Below the pieces are notes generated by a model that ran no database searches, was not told where the DNA came from, and was given only the letters and a program-made list of their open reading frames with translations. 24,075 nt of DNA, taken from contig JBOHER010000278.1 of assembly GCA_050701115.1 (NCBI GenBank), forward strand, positions 1-24,075. Reading direction: 5' to 3'. The stretch's first letter is position 1; the number at the start of each line of letters is the position of its first letter. Positions 15,854-22,798 of the stretch are shown here, piece by piece. The DNA is from JBOHER01 sp050701115 (GTDB lineage: Bacteria > Actinomycetota > Actinomycetes > Mycobacteriales > Pseudonocardiaceae). Both the position numbers and the translations under genes were made by a program.

Positions 15854-16236
15854 TGAGTCCCGCCATGACGCCTCGTACGGCGGTGGCCTTGATCAACCTC
15901 CACCACACTCTCGAGCGGATCGCCAAGATCACAGCCAAGGGGCGAACCGCAGTCGAAGGAGATGAGTTCCTCCCACTCGCCGCTCAGCAACTCGGAATTC
16001 GCCTCGGTCACGATGTCGCTGCCCTACCCGAGGAGTGGCGGGCAACACGCCCGGAGATCCCCTGGCATAGCATCCGAGGCTTGCGAACTCGCCTCGCGCA
16101 CAACTACCACGAGGTCGACTTCGACATTCTCTGGGACGCGTTCGTGGTCAACGTACCCGCCATGCGTGATGCACTGTCCAAGTACGTCGACATCGCACGA
16201 GAGGTCGTCGCTCCGCCCCCGAACCCCTCCGAGTAG
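15853..16236 (+). CDS. hepT: HepT-like ribonuclease toxin (HEPN, DUF86)
   Basis: This 127-residue helical protein carries the HEPN motif R-x4-H-x-Y in the expected place: Arg78, His83 and Tyr85 within GLRTRLAHNYHEVD. The preceding IPWHSIRG is also typical of HepT. HepT toxins are RNases; Tyr of the motif is the residue modified by MntA. The start ATG shares its A with the mntA stop (TGATG), so the two are translationally coupled. Its 3' end abuts a fragment of an FAD oxidoreductase on the other strand, consistent with this module having landed in or next to that gene. Confidence 0.88.
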   Translation: MSPAMTPRTAVALINLHHTLERIAKITAKGRTAVEGDEFLPLAAQQLGIRLGHDVAALPEEWRATRPEIPWHSIRGLRTRLAHNYHEVDFDILWDAFVVNVPAMRDALSKYVDIAREVVAPPPNPSE

Positions 16237-16306
16237 GCTGCCGTTCGCGCACGGATACCTGCGAATCCGGCCCCGATGACCGCGACTTCACCGCGAAGCG
16301 CTTCAT
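16237..16306 (-). pseudogene. N-terminal remnant of an FAD-dependent oxidoreductase
   Basis: On the minus strand ATG at 16306, preceded by GGAAAGGG, encodes MKRFA, and after a one- or two-base slip the sequence continues EVAVIGAGFAGIRAR, the typical beta-alpha-beta FAD motif (GxGxxG) at the very N-terminus of a flavoprotein. Everything beyond is missing: the frame runs into the end of hepT. Such an N-terminus would suit a flavin amine oxidase or related oxidoreductase, but there is too little left to name it. Confidence 0.5.
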
Positions 16307-16497
16307 ACCGGCACCCTTTCCGAGGTAGTTACCTGTCTGCCATGCCGCCGTTCCGTCGAACCGATGACACTCGAAGTCGGCAGGCGCGATCTGCCTGGGC
16401 CGCCATTCGCGGTGGCCACCTCACTCGATGACATTGGCCGCCACCGATGGCGGGGCCGATTGGTACCGTGGATACCGGAAGGCGGAGGTGCGCCGCG
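16307..16497. other. Intergenic interval upstream of the DUF2784 gene
   Basis: I see no gene here. The only functional element I can support is the GGCGGAGG ribosome binding site at 16481-16488 ahead of the next ATG. Confidence 0.4.
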
Positions 16498-16857
16498 ATG
16501 TACTCGGCTCTTGCCCACATCACCGCCGCGATACACGTCCTCGCGCTGATCTACATCGGGATCGGGGGCTTTATCGCGTGGCGATGGCCGCGCGCCATCA
16601 TCGTGCACATTCCGTTCGCGTCGTGGGGATTCGCGGTCATCGCCTTCGACCTGATCTGCCCGCTGACGTGGGTGGAAGATCGCTTCCGCGAAGCCCAGGG
16701 GCTTGGCCCCCTTCCAGGGGGGTTCAACGCGTACTACATCTATGGAACGCTGATTCCGTACGCCCTGCTGCCGCTGGCCGCCACGCTGGCCATCACCACA
16801 GTCGCCGTCTCCTACATCGGGGCGTACCTGCGCTGGAAAGCGCGGCACATTCGATAA
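16498..16857 (+). CDS. DUF2784 family membrane protein
   Basis: The 119-residue protein has three to four hydrophobic segments and the DUF2784 pattern: an N-terminal helix (LAHITAAIHVLALIYIGIGG), RWPRAIIVHIPFASWGF, then the conserved ICPLTWVEDRFR and a Gly-rich LGPLPGGFNAYYI. The family has no known function. GGCGGAGG lies ten bases before the ATG. It stands alone and converges on block B. Confidence 0.8.
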   Translation: MYSALAHITAAIHVLALIYIGIGGFIAWRWPRAIIVHIPFASWGFAVIAFDLICPLTWVEDRFREAQGLGPLPGGFNAYYIYGTLIPYALLPLAATLAITTVAVSYIGAYLRWKARHIR

Positions 16858-16873
16858 ACCTCCACATCGCCGA

Positions 16874-16890
16874 GCCACCACTGCGGTGGC
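16874..16890 (+). terminator. Hairpin after the DUF2784 gene
   Basis: GCCACC and GGTGGC with a five-base loop lie 17 bases after the stop codon. There is no T-run. A candidate terminator for the plus-strand gene. Confidence 0.45.
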
Positions 16891-16919
16891 CATGGGCAAT
16901 GCGCTCATCAATCGGCTAC

Positions 16920-16936
16920 GCGCGGCCCAGCCGCGC
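16920..16936 (-). terminator. Hairpin after block B
   Basis: GCGCGGC and GCCGCGC with a CCA loop make a very stable seven-pair stem six bases beyond the LLM gene stop on the minus strand, the expected place for the end of the five-gene operon. No T-run is seen, which is common in high-GC actinobacteria. Confidence 0.5.
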
Positions 16937-16942
16937 ATCGCG

Positions 16943-18004
16943 TTACGCAGGCTGTGCGGCGAAGGCCGGCATCACCTCGTCGTGAACCAGTTGCAGTTGC
17001 TCGCGCATGGTGGCGACCCCGGGTAGATCCATCCCGGAGAATGCCTTGACCAATGCGGCGTCGGTGATTGCCAGGATGAGGTGGTTGACTCCGGTCGAGG
17101 TGATCTCCGACTTGATCTTCTCCGCGCACTCGTCCGGGGTGCCGGCGACCGAAAGGCGGTCGGCCAGTTCGGGCGAGGTCAGCTCGAAAGCCCGATCGAC
17201 CCTGCCCTCGCCCACCGCCGCGATGATGTCGGTCAGTTCCGCGGGATCGACGTTGTTGCGTTCCAACTGCTCCACCGGCATCGCCGACGCGTACAGACCC
17301 ACCATCGCCCGCGCGGCGTCCTTGGCGGCCCGCGAGTCGGGACCCGTGGCGAAGACGATCCACGCCCCGAGGTCCAGCGAGTTGACGTCCCGGCCCGCTC
17401 GCTCGGCACCGATCCGCACGTTGTCCACCATGTACTCGTACGCGGCCTTGGTGTAGCTCAGCGCGTGGTGCACGCCGTCGGTGAATTCCCCTGCGGCCTG
17501 GAAGGACTTCGGCCCGCGCATCGCGCCCAGCTTCACCGGGACCCGCTGCTGCACCGGGCGGGCGAAGCTGAACAAGCCGTTGTAGGAGAAGAACTCGCCG
17601 TCGTAGCTGATCGCGCCCTCGTCGAGCATCGTTCGCACCACGTGGTGGGCCTCGGTCAACCGGCTCAGCGGTTTGGTCTTCGCCCAGTCGATGCCGTACT
17701 GCGCGAGCAGGCCGAAGTTCCCTGAACCGAGCACGCATTCGGCACGGCCGCCGGTCAACTCGTCCAGCGTCGCCGTGGCCTGCGCGATCAGGGTCGGCTC
17801 GCGCAGCGTGATCGCGGACAGGCTCGGCCCGAACCGGATGTTGGTGGTCTTGTCGGCTGCCGCGGCGAAGAGCAGCCACAGATCCTTGTGCCAGGTCTCA
17901 TCGGCGGCATAACAGGCGTAAAACCCGAGCTGGTCGGCGAGTTTGATCGATTCGATGGTGTCGTTGAGCGGGTAGTCGGGCAGTATGACGAAACTGAACC
18001 TCAT
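16943..18004 (-). CDS. LLM class flavin/F420-dependent oxidoreductase
   Basis: The 353-residue protein is a complete luciferase-like (MER-type) oxidoreductase. It begins MRFSFVILPDYPLNDTIE, with DQLGFYACYAADETWH, the loop TTNIRFGPSLSAITLREPT, and LDELTGGRAECVLGSGNFG (about residues 80-98). VKLGAMRGPKSFQAAGEFTD is the family's second cofactor-binding region, and RLSVAGTPDECAEKIK its C-terminal helix. Whether it uses F420 or FMN is not certain; actinobacterial members commonly use F420. GAGGTGAGG precedes the ATG. It is the last gene of block B, 37 bases after the aldehyde dehydrogenase. Confidence 0.88.
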   Translation of the reverse strand: MRFSFVILPDYPLNDTIESIKLADQLGFYACYAADETWHKDLWLLFAAAADKTTNIRFGPSLSAITLREPTLIAQATATLDELTGGRAECVLGSGNFGLLAQYGIDWAKTKPLSRLTEAHHVVRTMLDEGAISYDGEFFSYNGLFSFARPVQQRVPVKLGAMRGPKSFQAAGEFTDGVHHALSYTKAAYEYMVDNVRIGAERAGRDVNSLDLGAWIVFATGPDSRAAKDAARAMVGLYASAMPVEQLERNNVDPAELTDIIAAVGEGRVDRAFELTSPELADRLSVAGTPDECAEKIKSEITSTGVNHLILAITDAALVKAFSGMDLPGVATMREQLQLVHDEVMPAFAAQPA

Positions 18005-18041
18005 CGTTCCTCACCTCGGTGCTCCATGTTGACAACGTGTC

Positions 18042-19478
18042 TTAAGAGTCCAAATTGGACATGACGTGCTTGACCCTGGTGTAGTCCTCCAACCCGTACA
18101 TCGAGAGGTCCTTGCCATAACCCGAATGCTTGAACCCACCGTGCGGCATCTCCGCCACGAGCGGGATGTGAGTGTTGATCCACACACAGCCGAAGTCCAG
18201 GTCCTTGGACATCCGCAGCGCACGACCGTGGTCCTTCGTCCACACCGAGGACGCCAGCCCGTACTCGACGCCGTTCGCCCACCGCAGCGCTTCGGCCTCG
18301 TCGCTGAACCGCTGCACGCTGATCACCGGGCCGAAGATCTCGTGCTGCACCGCTTCGTCGTCCTGCAGTAACCCGGAAACAACCGTTGGGGCGTAGAAGA
18401 AGCCGCGGTCGCCGACCCGCTGCCCACCGTTGTGCAGGTTCGAGTGGTCGGGCAGCCGCTGGACGAACCCCGATACCTTGGCCAGCTGATCGGCGTTGTT
18501 CAGCGGGCCGTAGTCGATGTCCTCGGCCGCACCGGTCTTCGTCGCGACGGCCTGCTCGGTCAGCGCCGAGACGAAGTCATCGTGCACGCCGGGCCCGGCG
18601 AGCACCCTGCTGGCGGCTGTGCAGTCCTGGCCGGCGTTGAAGAAGCCCGCCGCCGCGATCGCCTCCGCCGCCGCGGCGACGTCGGCGTCGTCGAACACGA
18701 TCACGGGCGCCTTCCCACCGAGTTCCAGATGGACCCGCTTGAGATCCGCGGCCGCAGCCTTGGCGACTTCCCGCCCGGCCCGCACACTCCCGGTGATCGA
18801 CGCCATCGCCGGAATAGGGTGCGACACCAGCGCCGCACCCGTGTCGCGGTCGCCGCAGATCACGTTGAACACACCGGGCGGCAGGAACTCGGCGGCGAGT
18901 TCGGCGAGGAACACGGTGCTGACCGGTGTGGTGTCCGAAGGCTTGAGGACAACGGTGTTTCCCGCGGCCAGCGCGGGCGCGAACTTCCACAAGGCCATCA
19001 GCGCCGGGTAGTTCCATGGCGTGACCTGTGCGCACACCCCAATCGGCTCACGGCGGACCCACGACGTGTGCCCGGCCATGTACTCGCCCGCGGACTTGCC
19101 CTCCAGCACCCGGGCCGCCCCGGCGAAGAACCGGAGCTGATCGAGCAGCATCGGCAGCTCTTCCTGCCTAGTCAGCTCGAGCGGCTTGCCGGTGTTCTCG
19201 CATTCCAGCTCGAGCAGTTCGTCGGCCCGGGCCTCGATCGCGTCGGCGAACCGGAACAGTGCCAGCTGCCGCTCCCCCGGCGTGCTGTCCCGCCAGGACT
19301 CGAAGGCCCTCCGTGCGACCGTCAAGGCCCGCTCGACGTCTTCCTGCCCGGATACCGGTGCCGTCGCGTACACCTCGCCGGTTGCGGGATTGACCAGCTC
19401 GGCGGTCTGACCGCTCGCCGCGTCCAGATAGCCGCCATCGACGAAGTTACGCACGGCCCGCATCGTCGTGGTCGTCAT
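18042..19478 (-). CDS. Aminobutyraldehyde-type aldehyde dehydrogenase (PatD-like)
   Basis: The 478-residue protein is an intact aldehyde dehydrogenase: Asn156 (TPWNYP), Lys179 (VLKPSD), Glu252 (LELGGK) and Cys286 (NAGQDC). The C-terminal stretch VWINTHIPLVAEMPHGGFKH and SGYGKDLSMYGLEDYT closely resembles gamma-aminobutyraldehyde dehydrogenase (PatD/YdcW), as does the AGQDCTA form of the cysteine motif. That enzyme oxidises 4-aminobutanal, the product of putrescine deamination, to GABA. Substrate assignment is by resemblance only. GGGAGCG precedes the ATG. It follows the 89-residue orphan by 27 bases in the same operon. Confidence 0.88.
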   Translation of the reverse strand: MTTTTMRAVRNFVDGGYLDAASGQTAELVNPATGEVYATAPVSGQEDVERALTVARRAFESWRDSTPGERQLALFRFADAIEARADELLELECENTGKPLELTRQEELPMLLDQLRFFAGAARVLEGKSAGEYMAGHTSWVRREPIGVCAQVTPWNYPALMALWKFAPALAAGNTVVLKPSDTTPVSTVFLAELAAEFLPPGVFNVICGDRDTGAALVSHPIPAMASITGSVRAGREVAKAAAADLKRVHLELGGKAPVIVFDDADVAAAAEAIAAAGFFNAGQDCTAASRVLAGPGVHDDFVSALTEQAVATKTGAAEDIDYGPLNNADQLAKVSGFVQRLPDHSNLHNGGQRVGDRGFFYAPTVVSGLLQDDEAVQHEIFGPVISVQRFSDEAEALRWANGVEYGLASSVWTKDHGRALRMSKDLDFGCVWINTHIPLVAEMPHGGFKHSGYGKDLSMYGLEDYTRVKHVMSNLDS

Positions 19479-19505
19479 CAGCGCTCCCGTTCGTGTCGGT
19501 TGTGA

Positions 19506-19775
19506 TCAGCTGGGCTCTTCGCCGTCGAGCTCGTCCAGAAGTTCCTGCCCGGAGACCACCTCGTCTGCCCAGTGCCGGTGCATCCAGCCGAGGTGATCGG
19601 CCCGGGAGGCCACGATCCGCAGCGTGTCCCAGTTGGGGAACAGCTGTTGCGCGATGTGCACGGTCATCAGCTTCGGATCGACCTCGAAGATGTGCTCGAA
19701 GCGTTCCACCGCGACGTCGGTGACCTGTCGGGCAGGAGGCGGGCTGTGCTGCTCGCCGTAGCGGTACCCGTTCAC
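19506..19775 (-). CDS. Small conserved-looking orphan protein (89 aa), function unknown
   Basis: I do not recognise this protein. Its GTG start follows immediately on the TGA of the FAD oxidase gene, with GGAGGTGGAG as ribosome binding site in the end of that gene. The sequence is soluble and balanced: a polar head (GYRYGEQHSPPPARQ), a central HIAQQLFPNWDTLRIVASRA, Trp and His residues in GWMHRHWADE, and an acidic tail ending LLDELDGEEPS. Exact packing between two enzymes of block B argues for a real gene, perhaps a small subunit or accessory protein of the FAD/iron-sulfur pair. Confidence 0.7.
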   Translation of the reverse strand: MNGYRYGEQHSPPPARQVTDVAVERFEHIFEVDPKLMTVHIAQQLFPNWDTLRIVASRADHLGWMHRHWADEVVSGQELLDELDGEEPS

Positions 19776-21284
19776 TCACTCCACCTCCGAGGCGTAGGCC
19801 CGGTGCAGCCCGTACTTGCCCGGGTTCATGATGTTGTTGGGATCCAAGGCCTTCTTGACGTCCAACATGACGTCGTAGCCACCGCCGAGCTCCATCGGCA
19901 CCAGGTCGACCTCGCCCTCCCGGCAGGCTCCGTGGCACGCGCTGATCGACCCGCCGTAGCGCACCGCGACCTCGGCGATGTCTCGCTTGGCATCCACCCA
20001 CGCCGCCCACGCATCGTCATTGAGTTCCTGCTCCCAGATCCCCACATCGATCTCGGTCAGGTAGTCCACCCCGGTACTCGCGCTGGTGTAGCAGAACATT
20101 CCCCAGTCGTCGAAGATGTCGAACCGCTCGCGCAGCCGGTCGACGATGCGGTGCCATTCCAGCCGTACCTGGGGAAGTTCGGTGTAGTTGATCGCCGCGT
20201 CCTCGCAATGCCAGCTCATCGGGGCCACCTGGCCGGAACGCGTCCGGCCGTGCAACGGAGTGGCGTACCGGTCGTGCCGTGCCGCCCAGTCGCCCTGCGA
20301 GATCTCGTCGCCCAGGTAGCGCGCTCCGGCGTCGCGGGCGATGCGCATGAGCCGCTTCCCGCCCGCACGCACCTCGTCGGTGTTGCCGTAGCCCACCGCA
20401 CACACCAGCGCCCGCACTTCCGCAGGCTGCGGAATGTAGGCCTCGTCGTCGCGGCGGAGGTAGTCCACCTTCCACTCGTCGAACAGCACCGCGCCGGCAA
20501 AGGTCGCGACCCCCGCATGGGCCAACTGTTGCACGCACCGGTATGCGCTGTCGTAGTCCGGAAACGCCCAGAACGGGGAGAGCTCGGCTTCCGGCTTTCC
20601 GATCAGCTTCAGCGTGGCCTCGGTGGCGATGCCCAGTGTTCCCTGGTGCCCCATGAACAGATGCTTGAGCTGGTAGCCGGTCGAGCTCTTGGACACCTTC
20701 TGGCCGCCTCCGTCGCCGACCCGGATCACCTTGCCGGACGGCAGCACGAACTGGAAGCTAAGCACCAGGTCGCGGGAGTGCCCGTAGCGGGAACCGATGA
20801 GGGACCAGCCGCTGGTGCCGATGCGCCCGCCGACCAGCGAGCACGGATACGACGCGGGGTCGTCCGGGTACATCAGCCCGTACGGGGCGAGCACCTCGTT
20901 GAGCTTGAGCATGTTGATGCCGGTGCCCACCGTGCAGGTGCGGTTGTCGGTGTCGATCTCCTTGATGTCGTTCATCCGCTTGACGTCCACGACGATCCCG
21001 CGGTGTTCCGGGACGGCACCGTCGGTGAGTCCGGTGCCGCCGTCGCGCGGCACGATCGGGATGCGATGCGCGTTGGCCACCCGCACCACCTCGGCCACTT
21101 CCTCGGTGGACCCCGGCATCACCACCAGGTCGGGCACGCGTTCCGGCCACCGGTGCACCGGGAAAGGCGCGGGCACCCTGGCCCGGTTGAAGCGCGCGGT
21201 CTTCGAGGTCAGTACGTATTCACCGCCGAGGGCGTCGACCAGTTCGGTGAGTACCCGATCGGACAGCTGCGGTGCGAGTGTCAT
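19776..21284 (-). CDS. FAD-linked oxidase/dehydrogenase, GlcD-like (VAO/PCMH family)
   Basis: The 502-residue protein has the PCMH-type FAD domain: VPRDGGTGLTDGAVP (78-92), GIVVDVKRMNDI, MYPDDPAS (138-145), GGRIGTSGWSLIGSRYGHSR (152-171), and FMGHQGTLGIATEATLKLI. A C-terminal FAD-oxidase domain follows and ends in ALDPNNIMNPGKYGLH, the usual last motif. Partners of this type oxidise 2-hydroxy acids (glycolate, D-lactate, 2-hydroxyglutarate) or, in the VAO branch, phenolic alcohols. Its ATG overlaps the stop of the upstream iron-sulfur gene (ATGA), so the two very likely form a complex that passes electrons to the quinone pool or a carrier. A longer N-terminal extension upstream is only an antisense-like reading within that gene. 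Confidence 0.9.
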   Translation of the reverse strand: MTLAPQLSDRVLTELVDALGGEYVLTSKTARFNRARVPAPFPVHRWPERVPDLVVMPGSTEEVAEVVRVANAHRIPIVPRDGGTGLTDGAVPEHRGIVVDVKRMNDIKEIDTDNRTCTVGTGINMLKLNEVLAPYGLMYPDDPASYPCSLVGGRIGTSGWSLIGSRYGHSRDLVLSFQFVLPSGKVIRVGDGGGQKVSKSSTGYQLKHLFMGHQGTLGIATEATLKLIGKPEAELSPFWAFPDYDSAYRCVQQLAHAGVATFAGAVLFDEWKVDYLRRDDEAYIPQPAEVRALVCAVGYGNTDEVRAGGKRLMRIARDAGARYLGDEISQGDWAARHDRYATPLHGRTRSGQVAPMSWHCEDAAINYTELPQVRLEWHRIVDRLRERFDIFDDWGMFCYTSASTGVDYLTEIDVGIWEQELNDDAWAAWVDAKRDIAEVAVRYGGSISACHGACREGEVDLVPMELGGGYDVMLDVKKALDPNNIMNPGKYGLHRAYASEVE

Positions 21285-22573
21285 CGGCCCGTCCTCCCGC
21301 CGACCTCGATGCCGAGCGACTCGGCGAGCAGTTCGTGGATGTCGACGACGTCGATGGACTGCGCCGCACCAGCATCCGACAGCGGGCGCTCCGACCACGG
21401 GCACGCTGACACCAGCGTGTCCACCTCCAACTGCGCGGCCTGCTCCAGTCTGCTCGCGCTGATCTTCGCGGTGAGCTCGGGTTTCTCGATCGGCAGCCCG
21501 CCACCGGCACCGGAGCAGTACGACCACTGGGTGACCCTGTCGACGTCATGGAAGGTCAGCCCGGGAATGGCACGCAGGATCTGACGCGGCTCGGCCCACA
21601 CCCCCTTACGTTTGTTGAGCCGGCACGGGTCGTGATAGGTGATCGTCCGCTCGATCGGCACGCTGGGCGTCAGCGTGCCGTCGGCGATCAGGGTGGCGAG
21701 CAGTTCGACGACCAGCACGATCTCGATGTCGTAGTCGTCGCCGAAGAACTTCGGGTAGTCCTCGGTGAAGGTGATGTAGTCGTGCGGGTCGGCCACCAGC
21801 ACCCGGCGCACGCCGCTGGACCGCCAGTCGGCGAGGTTGTGCTCGGCGAATCGGCGTGCCTGGTCCCGATAGCCCATCTCCGCGGCAGGTCCGCCGCAGC
21901 ACCACTGCTCGGCCATCAACCCGAACTCGTAACCGGCGTGCTGCAGGATTTGCGCGACAGCGCGGGGCACCGAAGTTCGATAGAAGGCGGCTTCACAATC
22001 GACGAACAGGATCGTGTCGCCACCGATCGGGATGTCAAGGCCCGCGGCCCAGTCCCGCACATGTTCCTGATTGACCGGGGTCTCGCCGAGCACCGGCTCA
22101 TGGGTGCGCTCGTCGGTCAGCAGGTTCCACCGTTGATAGCCGGGCTGGTGCACACCGTTATCCACCGCCAGCGCCCGCATCTCCTTCACCAGCTCGACCG
22201 TGCGGGTGCGGAAGCGGTAGAAGTCGCCGGTGAACAGCGTGTTCGGGCACCGCAGTTCGCAGGCGCCGCATTGGGTGCAGTACACGTAGTCCTCGGCCAC
22301 GTCTTCGACGGTCAACTCGCCCTGTTCCATCGCGACGACGTTGGCGTGGAACGCCGTCGGGGAATGGTTCTCGTTGCGCGTCACCTGCATGACCGGGCAG
22401 ACCTCGCGGCAGAACTTGTGACCGGAAGAAAAGCAGTTGTAGGCGGCGTTGCGCCACTCGGACAGGAACTCGGCGGTCACCGGGGAATGACCATTACCCG
22501 GCTGCTGATCAGGTGGTCCGTTAGGCGTTGCGTCGGTGTCGCGGTGGGAATCCCTCGCGGGCACGTCGGTCAT
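21281..22573 (-). CDS. CCG-domain iron-sulfur protein (GlcF/HdrD-like electron-transfer subunit)
   Basis: The 430-residue protein has two N-terminal cluster regions and two CCG domains. The second cluster is canonical: CTQCGACELRCP (Cys99, 102, 105, 109). The first is odd: NCFSSGHKFCREVCP gives Cys47, Cys55 and Cys59, with Ser49 and His52 where the usual CxxCxxC cysteines would be. The CCG domains carry WCCGGPAAEMG (224-234) and YHDPCRLNKRKG (313-324), SYCSGAGGG (351-359) and ACPWSE (390-395). It probably takes electrons from the adjacent FAD oxidase, as GlcF does from GlcD. GGAGG precedes the ATG. It is the first gene of block B. Confidence 0.9.
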   Translation of the reverse strand: MTDVPARDSHRDTDATPNGPPDQQPGNGHSPVTAEFLSEWRNAAYNCFSSGHKFCREVCPVMQVTRNENHSPTAFHANVVAMEQGELTVEDVAEDYVYCTQCGACELRCPNTLFTGDFYRFRTRTVELVKEMRALAVDNGVHQPGYQRWNLLTDERTHEPVLGETPVNQEHVRDWAAGLDIPIGGDTILFVDCEAAFYRTSVPRAVAQILQHAGYEFGLMAEQWCCGGPAAEMGYRDQARRFAEHNLADWRSSGVRRVLVADPHDYITFTEDYPKFFGDDYDIEIVLVVELLATLIADGTLTPSVPIERTITYHDPCRLNKRKGVWAEPRQILRAIPGLTFHDVDRVTQWSYCSGAGGGLPIEKPELTAKISASRLEQAAQLEVDTLVSACPWSERPLSDAGAAQSIDVVDIHELLAESLGIEVGGRTGR

Positions 22574-22654
22574 CGATCTGCCTCCACTACGTGCGAATGC
22601 ACAGGCGCGCTGGAGCGGGCCGGGCCCGCTCGGCGATGAGATCAGTTCGGCTCA

Positions 22655-22668
22655 GTGACCTGGGTCAC
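22655..22668. promoter_or_regulatory. CRP/GlxR-type palindrome
   Basis: GTGACC-TG-GGTCAC is a perfect 14-base palindrome and fits the GTGA-N6-TCAC core bound by CRP-family regulators such as GlxR in actinobacteria. It lies just downstream of the predicted start of the block B promoter, where binding would tend to repress. Confidence 0.45.
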
Positions 22669-22679
22669 GTTACCCTTAA

Positions 22680-22708
22680 AACATATGACTTCATAGGTCC
22701 ATTGGCAA
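22680..22708 (-). promoter_or_regulatory. Sigma-70-type promoter of block B
   Basis: Read on the minus strand, TTGCCA (22708-22703) and TATGTT (22685-22680) are separated by 17 bases: five and four of six consensus positions respectively. It faces the iron-sulfur gene about 107 bases away. The area is distinctly AT-rich compared with its surroundings. Confidence 0.5.
22681..22698. promoter_or_regulatory. GntR (FadR-type) operator candidate
   Basis: ACATATGACTTCATAGGT is a dyad with arms matching at seven of eight positions around a CT centre (core TATGA-CT-TCATA is perfect). It covers the -10 element and most of the spacer of the block B promoter, the classic position for a repressor, and lies 100 bases before the gene for a GntR regulator. 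Confidence 0.5.
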
Positions 22709-22715
22709 CATGGCG

Positions 22716-22751
22716 CCGAGGGCCCCTGGTCAGGCCCGGTCCGGCCCTCGG
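22716..22751 (+). repeat. Nine-base inverted repeat in the gntR leader
   Basis: CCGAGGGCC (22716-22724) and GGCCCTCGG (22743-22751) are perfect complements around an 18-base loop. The structure lies between the operator region and the gntR ribosome binding site and would form a stable hairpin in the mRNA leader. Confidence 0.5.
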
Positions 22752-22798
22752 AGGGCTAGGCTCTCGCACGGTCCCAACGGCGGGAAGGAGAGCTCGCG

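Noticed and set aside
19572..21584. 670-residue plus-strand open frame opposite the FAD oxidase
   Set aside because: Antisense shadow; the minus-strand protein is coherent over its whole length.
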